From Sperchopsis tessellata (Eukaryota > Arthropoda > Insecta > Coleoptera > Hydrophilidae): a stretch of DNA of 28,141 nucleotides. The notes beneath the pieces are model-generated. The model saw only the letters and a program-made list of their open reading frames with translations. It did no database searches and was not told the DNA's origin. The stretch lies in contig JAWQRN010000586.1 in assembly GCA_033557685.1 (NCBI GenBank), positions 1 to 28,141 on the forward strand, in the 5' to 3' direction. Below are positions 1-9,973 of this stretch, in pieces (within the stretch, counting starts at the first letter, position 1; the number at the start of each line of letters is the position of its first letter). The translations under genes and the position numbers were made by a program.

Positions 1-20
1 ATATATGTATATATATATAG
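1..20. repeat. AT dinucleotide microsatellite at window edge
   Basis: The first 20 bases are almost pure alternating AT with a single G. The tract probably continues beyond the window edge. No function is implied. Confidence 0.8.
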
Positions 21-115
21 ATTGTTGCATAATTTATCCTGCCTACAAACTTTGTATTTTTTGTATACCATTTAGTTCATTAGATTATTTCTTTTGTATT
101 TCACACGTGCAATGT

Positions 116-1858
116 GTATGACTCTACTCCGAGTCATCACGAAATGTGTGCTATATGGTAGATAGCAGTATGAATTGCGTAGCTGTGGGAATGTGGGTAT
201 TTTGCGCTGGTTTATATTTATAGTTGCTTTTGTGATTACAGTAGCTGTACCAATTTATCACAACAATTGGCAATGAAGTAGACCCATCTAAAGTTAAAAA
301 TCGAAATTAGTGTCCAAAAACCCCAACAGGCTGACCGCTGAAGAACTTGAAGCTGCATTAAATTACTCGTTTAGTGATTAGTCTCTTAATGCCGATAACG
401 ATAGTGATGACCTATATGAATAGTGATTCTAATTTAAATTGTGCGCTCTGATGTTTCTAACGAATATATGGATGCCAGTGAATGTTTGGACAGTACTGTA
501 TAGTATTCCAACTCTGCCGGAAATGCCGATAAGCGTTGAAAATGCAAATTCTTCACTACAAAATTCTAATTCAAATCTCCTGATTAGTTTTGATTTTTCA
601 AGAAAGAATGAATTATTAGTACAACATCCATAATGTTTGGCACTATTATTTCAGACAGGCATTACTAAATGTAATCACACTCAAGACTGTTGGAAAACAG
701 ATCCACTTTTCAATTATAATATTATGAGTAGAGATAGGTTCTTAATTATTCTCCACTGCATTAAATTGGAAAAAATCTACATAATCATAATAATATTCAA
801 GATGATCGTCTTTATAAGCTAAGGCCATTTGTAATTTATTTTAGTAAAAAAATCTCAGATACATATTAGCCAGGTAGTATTGACGAATCGAGGGTTTTAT
901 GGAGGAGTCCCTTAGAATTTAGACAATACATTAGAACTATGAGATATACATTTGATATAATGCTCTATATGATGACTAAGCCTGATGGTACAGTTTTCAA
1001 AGAGAATGTACATACAAAAGTAGTTTTACGATTACTAGAGGTAAAGCTTCATTGTGGACATGCTATATATATGGACAATTTTCACAACACATTTGAATTA
1101 GTAAAGGAAAAATAGATTTTGTACAGGAATTAAACTAAAGATCCTAGGGGTAACCCAAAAGATGTGATTTCACCTATACATTCAAAAGTTATAATAGGAA
1201 AGGGGACAAAAGGGATTTTTAATATGTATGAAATTTCCAAACACGGAGACACGAAAAAAAACCTGTTCCAATATTAAAGTGCAATGAGTTCATGTCTGGA
1301 GTCGATCGCGAAGACCAAATGTTGCACATTATCCTTGCTGTAGAAAAACATTACGTTGGTACAAAAATTTAACCATCTGTTTCTACAGATGATGCTACTA
1401 TATTCTCTTAATAACACATTGTCTGTGAAAAATATTACATTGTATGACTACAGATTGAAAATAATTAGTGTGTTATTAGAAGCAGGGATTATCAGAGTAA
1501 AAATTTTGCTGTCAAGGCTGCAGATCACTTACCAACTAAAATTCAAAATAAATCTGAAAAGAGAGGAACAAACAGAAAAAGATGCAGAATTTGTTCACAG
1601 AAGAACATGAGAAAAATACAATATATAGTGTGCATTGCTTCAAATTACACCATGACTTCAAATAAATATTGTATTGTTCTGACTGCATCCTTCTTAATTA
1701 TAAGTAAAGAAATCTTCGAATATCTTATATTGTATCAAATTAATAAATCCTAAGACTAATTTAAGTAATATTTTCTTTAAATTACTTCATTTCCGAGTCG
1801 ATCAGCATATAGCAATAAAACCTTAATAGTGTGTTAATGACTCAGATTTGAGACGGGG
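116..1858 (+). mobile_element. piggyBac-like DNA transposon, decayed, with candidate terminal inverted repeats
   Basis: The transposase remnant at 319-1690 is flanked by sequences that match in inverted orientation. GAGTCAT at 131-137 is mirrored by ATGACTC at 1837-1843, and the outer bases also partly agree (about 13 of 22 positions aligned by eye, 116-137 against the complement of 1837-1858). The right end carries GGGG at 1855-1858, as expected of piggyBac ends, which finish in a G run next to the TTAA target. The adjacent bases are TCTAA rather than TTAA, and no TTAA is visible at the left end, so the target site has decayed or the ends are wrong. The implied length of 1.74 kb is shorter than typical autonomous elements (about 2.4 kb), which fits small internal deletions. 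Confidence 0.45.
319..1690 (+). pseudogene. piggyBac-like transposase (DDE_Tnp_1_7 type), multiple stops and frameshifts
   Basis: The homology runs across several frames. An acidic N-terminal stretch with LTAEELEAALNYS starts near 331. TDPLFNYNIMSRDRF at about 698-745 is the signature found in nearly all piggyBac transposases. Near 873 comes GSIDESRVLW and near 1071 IYMDNF. Near 1292 comes MSGVDREDQM, and a C-terminal cysteine-rich piece RCRICSQKNMRK lies near 1579. The three catalytic aspartates expected for the family are all still encoded (codons at 882-884, 1074-1076 and 1304-1306). The enzyme would cut and paste the element at TTAA sites in the nucleus. It cannot be made now, because in-frame stops occur within the first 70 codons and repeatedly afterwards. 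The short ORFs at 439-633, 637-822 and 1356-1610 are pieces or shadows of this gene. Confidence 0.85.
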
Positions 1859-2439
1859 TCTAAAAATCATAAAAAAATAAATTTAAACCATGTAAACTAT
1901 ATAGCTTTGAAATATGGAAATACATTTTTAAGAAAATCTTTTTAGCATGGTACTGCAAATACTAAAATTCGTTAGAACTGAACGTGTTAAACTTTACCTA
2001 ACTACCATATATACATTTGATGTTGTAAGTCTGTATTATTACCTTCATGAAAATAAAAATAGAGCATTTAGATGTTAAAATATGCTTTTTCCCTGGGAAA
2101 GCAAAAGCCTACCCGCGAAAATATGAAAGAATGTTTTTTCAAAAATAACATCTCTAGTAAGGTAAGTAATAATCTCAGTGTATTTTAAAAATAAAGTTAG
2201 GTAAATTCAAAATAATTTTTACAATTTAATACACACATGTAAGAATTCATATATCTGAAAAAGAGACAGATATGCATTGTATAAAAAAATATGGGGGAGT
2301 AAACAAAAATAAAACTAGTAACGCCAAATTATTAGTTTCCAAAAGGGCCGAAAAAATGTATGTCTTTAAATTCATCTGAGCGTCGGCAACGTAGGTAATG
2401 TTAATACATTCCAGGAAATTAAAGAATACTCATATCATG
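1859..2439. other. unassigned AT-rich stretch
   Basis: Between the piggyBac remnant and the Penelope-like fragment I see no ORF of useful length, no repeat with a partner in the window and no RNA gene. The left part of the 2440 element may begin earlier than I can recognise. Confidence 0.5.
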
Positions 2440-3040
2440 TTCTAGTGTCTCTTTTTTGCACTGATAGTAAACTCAGAAAATAGTTTAAAAAAATTATAAA
2501 ACTTTTCTTCTAAGTTAAAAATGCATTTACAAATAATAATATTCCTGAAGACGTCATAAAGGAAACTATATAAACCAAAATCGTAACGCTAATCCACAAA
2601 GTACATGAATATCCAAAGACATCAAAGTTTCCTATAATGACAAAGTATCTCTAATTTATAAAAAAATATTAACTAAATTTGATATAATGCCTACTTTTAC
2701 CTCAACAAATAAAACCAATATTTATAAACAAAATGTAATTCTAAAGTTAACAAATTGGATCAAAATAATCTTTTATATAAATTAACGTGCTCTAATTTCT
2801 CAAGGATTTATATTGACTAAACAAGCACAAAACTAATAGTGAAAATTAATGATAGTACCAAAACAAATTCGTATACTTAAATATAATGTGGTCTATGAAA
2901 ACATAAACATTTCAGATAAAGATAAACATAAAATATTAATAAGATACGTTTAATACTTTGAATAATTTATAGACTTTAAATTACACACAAGATACACAAA
3001 ACTTATCAAATGAATACAATGATATCATAAGAAACAATAA
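2440..3040 (+). pseudogene. Penelope-like retroelement fragment: RT C-terminus, linker and GIY-YIG endonuclease
   Basis: Reading through frameshifts gives the order expected at the 3' end of a Penelope-like ORF. Near 2520-2570, NAFTNNNIPEDVIKETI resembles the segment after the RT where a new tail begins. At about 2625-2750, VSYNDKVSLIYKKI and FDIMPTFTSTNK resemble the linker. At about 2769-2817, LLYKLTCSNFSRIYID matches the GIY-YIG core (Y-x-C plus YIG, with the G changed to D). A diffuse tail resembling the rest of the endonuclease runs to about 3040. The RT core itself is absent, so this copy is 5'-truncated. The motifs look unlike those of the minus-strand Penelope element at 14.8-16.7 kb, suggesting a different clade. 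Recognition rests on weak motifs in a highly AT-biased sequence; chance similarity cannot be excluded for the outer parts. Confidence 0.5.
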
Positions 3041-3205
3041 AACTTACTTAAACACATAACTTGTTTTTTTTTTGAAATTACAAGCAAAACAAATCAAAAC
3101 TAAAACATTCTTTAAAACATTGCATAATATTTCATAAAGCAGTTAACATGTGCTCTTATAGTTACAAACTCTTTGAGTGCTTAACATATTTATTTCAGTA
3201 ACAGA

Positions 3206-3280
3206 AACTCCGTAGCCTAGTTGTAGATCGCTTGATTAGCAAGTTGGAGATCCTCGGTTCCAATCCCACCGAATACAAAA
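3206..3280 (+). repeat. tRNA-derived SINE head or tRNA pseudogene with A and B boxes
   Basis: TAGCCTAGTTG at 3213-3223 fits the RNA polymerase III A box (TRGYNNARNNG), and GGTTCCAATCC at 3256-3266 fits the B box (GGTTCRANNCC with one change). Their spacing of about 43 bases is that of a tRNA gene. A tRNA-like anticodon region, TTAGCAA, would read AGC (Ala). However, the acceptor ends do not pair, the T stem has mismatches and the anticodon stem is poor, so it is not a working tRNA. The following bases (ATACAAAAATATTTTACC) do not extend the fold. A decayed tRNA-derived SINE is the likeliest reading. A related B-box-like string with the same AATCCCACCG occurs near 21758-21772. Confidence 0.55.
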
Positions 3281-3574
3281 ATATTTTACCTTTTTTATTT
3301 ATTGTCTTGTACATAAAAAACAAAACAAGTTTTGTTTCTTTAAATGAAAATTATAGATTTTATGTTTAAAACAATAAATAAAAATAGGAAAAAAAATAAT
3401 AATTCAGGCACTCTGCCACTATGATACAGAATTTCATATTGTGGAAATAAATATCCTATGTATTTAAAATCCTAATAAATCATTATATTTAAAAAAAATT
3501 TATTATTAAAAAAATAAAAACAAATTCGGCATTTATATATGCACATTTATATACTAATTACCCAGCCAAGCCCA
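3281..3574. other. unassigned AT-rich stretch, possible SINE body
   Basis: This is a T- and A-rich sequence between the tRNA-like head and the LINE fragment. It could be the body of the SINE, but I see no defined tail or partner copy. Confidence 0.35.
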
Positions 3575-4003
3575 GTCCGGACTATCGTACGGCGTCGAAT
3601 CATGGACGCTATCAAAAGAAACAGAAAGGAGACTAGAAGCTTCGAGCTATGGACATATCGGCGCATCCTCAAAGTGTCATGCACTAATTACGTGAGCGAG
3701 GAGGACATTCTATGGAGAATGGGGAAAGAACGGGAAATATGAATTGCAGTTAAGTTCAGTAGACTGAAATACCTCGGGCACGTTATGAGTCATAAGGAGA
3801 TATACATAATACTCTAACTTATTCTGGAAGGAAACGTTCTGAGAAGAAGAAGCACGGGAAGAAGACGAATATCTTGGCTTAAATAGCAAAGTCAGTGGTT
3901 TGGAATGACCTCACTGCAACTGTTCCGAAAAGCAGTAGACAAGATCTAGATTATCACGATGATCACTAATATCCAGAAGCATACAAAAAAGAAGAAGAAT
4001 TAC
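3575..4003 (+). pseudogene. LINE reverse transcriptase C-terminus and 3' end, 5'-truncated
   Basis: The piece starts at ESWTLSKETERRLEA (about 3594), shifts frame, and continues with FELWTYRRILKVS, then EDILWRMGKERE, KYLGHVM, GRRRISWLK (about 3855) and a FRKAV/ITMI stretch before a GAAGAAGAA tail near 3990. This is the conserved C-terminal region of the endonuclease-reverse transcriptase LINEs widely annotated in insects as craniofacial-development-protein-2-like. The RT palm domain is missing, as is usual for target-primed insertions that stop early. There are at least three disruptions: the frameshift near 3640, a stop at 3740 and a stop near 3882. The minus-strand element at 12510-13290 belongs to the same family. 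Assignment to a named LINE clade is left open. Confidence 0.85.
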
Positions 4004-4357
4004 CCGTCCAAAATATCATACCTAAATAAAATAAGTAGATAGAATAAACAATTCTCCAGAATAAGTTTAAAAAAATGTTAAAGATGTTAAAAAATTAAGT
4101 ACATTGGTTGTAATATACTTTTGTAGATGTCTATATGTTTTATACTTCATTTCAAACTTTTCATTTCATAAAAGCTTGTTAAAGCATCGTTTTCGTACCT
4201 GCCTAAAACGGTAATAAAGTATGTGCGTAGCACTTTATATTGTGCTTGTAACAGTAGAGAATAGAAACAAAAGAGTCATTTACGTATTTTTAAATATAAA
4301 TATCTGTTATAACATTTATAGTGTAATTAAAATTTTATAAACAGAACATTCCTACAG
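4004..4357. other. unassigned stretch with a small hairpin
   Basis: No coding potential is visible. A short dyad lies at about 4213-4241: GTGC (4223-4226), GTA loop, GCAC (4230-4233), with an imperfect AATAAAG/CTTTATATT extension. It may be chance or the edge of the inverted-repeat unit that follows. Confidence 0.4.
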
Positions 4358-4690
4358 CCAAACTGCTTTATAAAAGATGTTTTAAAGTTTTGTAAATATA
4401 AACATTAAAATATTATACAATAATCTTTTCACATTTTGCATACTTTAGTGGAAGTTTTATAACAAAGTTTTATAATTTGGTTGCAATATCGTATAGAACA
4501 AGTAAAGAAAGCTAAGCTGTTGTTTTATAAAAAAACATTATGATTTGTACTAAACATTAATAAAACTTTCATAAAACATTTCTCAGAATGTTTTCAGGAC
4601 GTAAAATGTTGCGAAGAGAAAATTGAATATATAAATGATCCCCTTTCCACTTTTACAAACTTTTGACAAATGTTTTATAAAACAGTTTGG
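4358..4690. repeat. MITE-like unit bounded by about 38 bp imperfect inverted repeats and rich in TTTATAAA dyads
   Basis: The left arm at 4358-4395 begins CCAAACTGCTTTATAAAAG. The right arm at 4652-4690, read on the other strand, begins CCAAACTGTTTTATAAAAC. Both continue to an AAAGTTTTGTAAA or AAAAGTTTGTAAA end. The arms enclose about 256 bp with no ORF. The self-complementary word TTTATAAA or close variants (TTTTATAAC, TTCATAAAA) recur roughly eight times between about 4334 and 4795, including outside the arms. TTGGTTGCA also occurs twice, near 4478 and 4753. A non-autonomous DNA element or a diverged short tandem array would both explain this. No target duplication was recognised. Confidence 0.5.
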
Positions 4691-4995
4691 TGAAGACCTA
4701 ATTGCCTCTAAAAAGGCTTCCTTTAGCACTCCTACAAAACTTCTATATAAAAATTTTAAGTTGGTTGCATGAACCTTCTCAGTACACGTTTATAAAGCGA
4801 AAAGAAAATTACAATATTAGTTTTAAAGCAGATGCAAGAGCAATCTTAGTATCAGCTATGTAGCCAAATTGTCGCGTAAAGCAAATTAGAGGTTAGTAAT
4901 ATCCCAGTAAAATTAATTAGCGTTAGATGTTTCAATTCAGGTATTTAGGTTGGTCCTTTCTCAGAAGGCTTTGTCTATGAGATAGATTTTTGTCT
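4691..4995. other. unassigned AT-rich stretch
   Basis: It contains a few more TTTATAAA-like words just right of the inverted-repeat unit (to about 4795). Otherwise nothing is recognised. Confidence 0.4.
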
Positions 4996-5020
4996 AATAT
5001 ATATATATATATATATATAT
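4996..5020. repeat. (AT)n microsatellite
   Basis: About 12 uninterrupted AT units follow TTTTGTCTA. A similar TTTGTCTAA string precedes the AT tract near 18800. Confidence 0.9.
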
Positions 5021-5344
5021 GTCAAAGTCCAGCCCATTTATGTGGATTACCGAGTGGTCATGTTCACTGACGATATAACGGCGGTTTTCCCGCTGATTCT
5101 TTTGCTGACCTGAAATTCGAAGGCAGTCACATTTTAGGTAGCTCATGTAACTTATTTGAACGCAAAAAACTAAAGAATAATTTGTCAGTTACTCATTTAA
5201 CTGTGTTTTATTGCAGATATAAGATTGGTCTGGATATTGTAAAAGGCCATAAACGGCTGGTGATTTTGGACTGTTGTAACTTTTTGTGACTAACTTTAGA
5301 GTCGAAATTTGCTTTTACTGGTCTGTCTTAAATAAATAAATAAT
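5021..5344. repeat. possible short retroelement between (AT)n and an AAAT tail
   Basis: This segment is less AT-rich than its surroundings at its left end (GGCGGTTTTCCCGC near 5080). It starts at the edge of the AT tract and ends in about three AAAT units (AAATAAATAAATAA near 5330-5343), a tail type used by some LINEs and SINEs. No pol III boxes and no ORF were found, so the call is only a suggestion. Confidence 0.25.
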
Positions 5345-7198
5345 ATGAAATCTGAACTTTTAGAGAGCTAATTGATCTTGATGTATTAAGAAACGTATAT
5401 TTTGATTGCTTTGAAACTTTAGTTAGTTATGGAACTCACTTTTCGGGAGGCATGCACACGGTAAATATTTAAAACTCAGAAAAGAACTCTCCGAACTTTA
5501 AACCGCTTGAAAAATTGTGATCCATGTAAGGAGATTTTTAAAGAAAATTTAATCTTCACGGTGCCTTCAATTTATATGAAGTTAATGCTCTTGTATATTT
5601 ACAGGAACCTTAGACAATTTGTATAAAAAAACTGCTTCAGGACTTAGTCAGTTAGAGATAATTTAAACATTCTTTAAAGCAAATTTTGATACCAAATGTA
5701 TTTCATGATTTAGTAGAGTTTTAATATATTTTTATGAATATTGATCATTGTATTATTTTTTAACGCAGGGTTTTGAGCAAAGTGGTGGGGATTGACAGTA
5801 GTTTTTATGTTTGTTTTATAATTAAATTATATCGGAAAATAACTAAATGAGTGGGCTCATCCATTTCTTTTATTCAATGCTGAATATAATTAACTGATAT
5901 ACTATGTTTTATAAATCAATTGCATTTGTGCTGGAAATTGACTAATTGACACTGTTAATAGTTTGTGTTAGTAATATGGGTTAATTATCTACATCTATTT
6001 AGACTATTATGACAACAAACTTAACAAACTTGACTTAGGAAAGTGTGGCTTGGTTATAAAGTAGATCTATAACTTAGAGTGGTCAAATAAAGATATTGTA
6101 GATGTGAACAAGGCTCTTAGATAAAAAGCTTTTGATCCAAACAACACTGACTAGTTTGAAGAGGGCTTGAAGATTAAATTGAAGATTTGTGGAAGCATCC
6201 TCTCCTCTCGTAGGTATTTCTCTTGTTCGCTGTTATTTATAGAATTTTAATAGTGACTAATATGAGTAGTACTTAGAATATTTTTGGTAGTTTGAGAATA
6301 TCGGAGGGATTCCTAGATGACGTTGATTTTGAAAAAGTTTAGTGAGCATGTGTGTTAACTAGTGGTAAGGATGATATATAAGATATATAAGATTTATAGA
6401 AGAGGACTAGAAAATAGCCCTAAGGACTCTGCTGTAGATATTTATTGCGAATTGGAAGATGGTAAGTAATATAGGATTGATTATATGCAAAGAGTTTGTA
6501 GATGAGGTCAACATGGCATTCAAAGTCCAATGCTCTTTTTATAGTTATAATATATGATTCTGGAAAGGTGCAACTTTGACCTTATGAGTACTAGCTAGAT
6601 ATATACACAGGCGTAGTACAAAGTTAACTCTACTAAAATAGGAAGGGACTTCTTAGTTATTATTAGGTAAAAGCTGTGGGTAACAGAAACTAAGTCTCCG
6701 TAAAAAAATGTGCATAGTGTCTTGAGTAGAGATATGGCTCAAGAAAGAAAAAGTTTTTGTGATTCTTGAGGTGACTATATTAACTTAGGGAAGTGGGAAA
6801 GGTGATAGGTGCATCTGGAAGAGATTTCAGTCGAGTCTGTCCCACCAAGAACACGATTTTCACAATATTTTGGTATTCGTTTATAGTTAGGTCTTGTATA
6901 AGTCACTGATTTCACTCAATTGCAAGTACCGAACATGGATGTTGTGGTTTTGATTTAAGATGTGAGCTATGCTATGTGCGAAAAAAATTTCCTAATTCGT
7001 CCATGACAGATATAATGTGCTTCTTTGAACGTGCCTGCGAAGATATTTGGTTTTAATGGGCAATGAATTTTGAAAGGGGGTTAACTTTTTTTAATTTATT
7101 TAAGTGTTTTGTATTTGCTGTCTTGATGGAGATGCACTTCAACCTGTTGCGCCTTTAGTAACGTTGATGCGGATAGTTCTATTTTAATAAATACGACG
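5345..7198. other. unassigned AT-rich region, no recognisable gene
   Basis: I translated parts of this region on both strands and recognised no family. Short open stretches occur (for example about 6090-6180 and 6410-6470, plus strand) but are interrupted by stops and carry no motif I know. It may hold older mobile-element remnants decayed past visual recognition. Confidence 0.5.
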
Positions 7199-8200
7199 GT
7201 TACCTACTAAGTGCATACAAACGAGATGTGTCATTACTGTTTTCGTAAAATTTGACATTTGTTATTGTGAAAACAGTGCCATCTTAGGAATTGACCTATT
7301 ATGTAGTTTACAATGAGCGTTAAAAAAAATAGTTTTAAAAAATTCAAATTTTACGTGAAGGTGTTCGTTGGATAATTTTTACGATTTTAGTAAGCGCTTA
7401 ATTCAAAAACAATGCATACAATCGCTTCGTTCAACTTTTGGTAACGAAGCACCATCAGAAAATATTGTTTACACTTGGTTTGCAGAATTTCGTCGTGGTC
7501 GTGCGTCCGTCAGTAATGAATTTCGTGAAGGTAGACCAAAATCGGTTGTTATTCCAACATCGATGCTGTGTGCAACATGATTGATGAATATCGACATGTG
7601 ACGCACGGTGAGATAGAGGCATGCTTAGGCATATCGAAGACGGTAGTACATTGGATTTTGCATGAACATTTCCACTTCCAAGAAAATGATAGCTTGTTTC
7701 TTCGGTTTTACTGGACATGACGCAACCATTCCTTTAGAGAACAATTAACGCTGAATGGTATACAACTATTTGTTTGCCAGAAGTTATCGACGAAATCAGA
7801 AAAAAACTACCGAAAACGTCACATCATTCTTCATCATGACAACGCAGGCTCTCACACAGCACGCCAAACGATTAATTATTTGAAGGAGATAAACATCGAG
7901 TTAATGTCTCATTGCCTGTTTTCACCTGATTTATCACTTAACGACTATTTTTTGTTTCCCAGTGTCAAATAAAAAATTCGTGGACAGCGATTTTCATTAC
8001 CTCAAGGAGCTGTTGAAGCCTTCAAAAACCATGTTCTTGGGATACCAACTTCACAGTGCAAAAAATGTGTCGAGCATTGGTTTAAAAGTATGCAAAAGTG
8101 TATAAATATCAATGGCGAATATTTTGAAAAGCAATAAAACAGTTTGCATATTATAGTTATATACTTAAGTAAAATTTTTTTCGTCACTTAGAAGTAAGTA
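7199..8200 (+). mobile_element. mariner-type DNA transposon, internally deleted
   Basis: The transposase remnant is flanked by short inverted repeats. TTACCTACTAAGTG at 7200-7213 on the plus strand corresponds to CACTTAGAAGTAA at 8185-8197 on the other strand (one indel, one mismatch). Full-length mariners are about 1.3 kb; this copy is about 1.0 kb, matching the missing central coding segment. TA target dinucleotides are hard to place because the outer ends are AT-rich. Confidence 0.6.
7330..8137 (+). pseudogene. mariner transposase (DD34D), central catalytic segment deleted
   Basis: The N-terminal part encodes the paired helix-turn-helix region: SLRSTFGNEAPSENIVYTWF, then a segment with EFREGRPKSVV (about 7519-7551) and RHVTHGEIEACLGIS near 7590-7635. 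After HEHFHF (about 7663) and MIACFFG in another frame (about 7687), the block holding the first catalytic Asp is missing. The second and third catalytic residues remain: HHDN with Asp at 7838-7840, and SPDLSLNDY with Asp at 7943-7945. They are 35 codons apart, the exact DD34D spacing of mariner. The C-terminus NGEYFEKQ ends at a stop at 8135-8137, the normal end for this subfamily. Stops and frameshifts lie near 7578, 7717 and 7970. The ORFs on the opposite strand here are shadows. Confidence 0.9.
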
Positions 8201-8204
8201 TATC

Positions 8205-9970
8205 TGTATGTGGTTAATTACAGTTTTATTTTAAATACTACTGATACAATAGTTTGTTCTCTAGGTGCCGCAGATTTTCCTTAAAATAATGTAAATGACA
8301 TTTTTAACAACCCTAACCACGTCATAAATAAATTATTACATATAGTAAACGGTACTATACTTTTTTCTTACAGTGTATTAAGTATAATTTTAGAAAATGT
8401 TATTGTTTATAGGTGATAGCTGTTCTTATATATTGAACAGTTGCAGACTAGAACGAAACAGTGTAGGAATGCATTAATTTGCATTATTAGGAAAAATTAT
8501 ATCTTAAAGATGTTATTGGAAACACGATTTTCAGATTTAATTTTGTACTCCATATGCAATTAATAGAACACCCTTATACGTTGGTGTTCCTTAAGAAATT
8601 CTAATATCGACCTTATCATATTCTCATGTAAAAGACAGGGTAAAGGTCTTCCTATCAGAATACTAATTAAGCCAATAGAGATGGCTCTTGTCTGCGTTGC
8701 ACAATCTTTCGGGATTAAATGCCCTAACTGGGTGAGATAACGTCGGTGTTTTTTCAGACTTGGCAAATTGGGGAGTTAAATCTCATCGAAAAGAGCAGTT
8801 TATTCGACTGACCTTCAAATCAATGTAGAGTTTTATTTAGCTTAAAATTTTAATTGAAATTATTTTGAATTGTAAATTAAATCGACAAAAGTCTCGCTTT
8901 AATATTTGATAGAATTAGGATGTTAAATTTTCTTCAAGTTAAAGATATTTTATTATTTCTAATTATATAGAGGTATCCCAATTTTAGTTTTCTATCACTT
9001 TGTTTTTAAAAATATTTCAACTCTATACACAAATTCTACTAGAAAATAAATAAAACATATGGCATACATCTAAGAATGTTTAAAACTTTCTGATGTATAC
9101 GTCAAGAAAATTAAAAAAATATATTGAAAGAAGTCACTAACAAATTGAAATTATATGGCAACAAAATATTTAATATTCCAATCTTGTTGGTGATTCTTTA
9201 TAAATGGACCTCTATTATCTCTATAATACCAGCCTTAGTGTAAGATGTACATAATTTAAAGTAAAATAAGTTAGAAAGGTATGGATCTTTGTATTCTTAT
9301 GAGGTTACTTTCTAAATTTTAAATTATTATTAGTTATCTAACATCGTTTACGCAATGGATGCTGCAACTATTCAACTAGAAAAATCTAAAATGTATTACA
9401 TGTATATCCATTTCAACACAGGGACAGTTTTTAATTAAATGGTTACCAATATTATTGAGGCCACGACTTAGCTGGTGAGCTTCTTTTTCTGATAGTTCCT
9501 ATCTGCTCTAGATGTAGCACCACCCTAGCAACTAAAAAGGAAAATATAGAAAACAAATTTGAACTGCACCAGTAAATAAAAATGAAATAGAATCATCTTT
9601 TGCAGGAGCTTAGAGGAGATTGTGGCTTCACGTATCCGGTGTTCAATGGCATGTTACAGATAAAATAATTCAGGAATATTTATATAAATAACATAATTGT
9701 CAGGATATGGATTTTGCAGTTGGATTTTGATTGGATCCTATAAATGATATATGATCGGCACAGTTATTTATTAATTCAAGAATATTTATGAGCCAAGTTT
9801 TTGGCCTGCTGGTGTTAGAGTAGCTTGGTATAAATTCAAATCTAAGTATAAAAATAATTTATTTTATAGACAAATAGAAAAGAGAAGCAACGTAGCAATT
9901 GAGACCCTCAGATATTGATACATTAATTTACTCATCTAACATATTGAAACAGTTATCAATCTTCCATTAG
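8205..9970. other. unassigned AT-rich region
   Basis: No family was recognised. A 68-codon ORF on the minus strand (8766-8560) begins MPSLKKHRRYLTQLGH and has more balanced composition than its surroundings, but I cannot place it. The right part (about 9360-9970) lies where the ORF1 or 5' region of the following LINE would be expected, but no gag-like zinc knuckles are visible. Confidence 0.45.
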
Positions 9971-9973
9971 AAT

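Noticed and set aside
3206..3280. Functional tRNA-Ala (AGC)
   Set aside because: Acceptor ends do not pair, T stem and anticodon stem are mismatched; only the pol III boxes survive.
5345..7198. Possible decayed coding region around 6090-6180 and 6410-6470
   Set aside because: Short open stretches only; no motif recognised in any frame, so no feature is called.
7455..7718. 87-codon minus-strand ORF
   Set aside because: It is the reverse-strand shadow of the mariner transposase; the plus strand carries the recognisable motifs.
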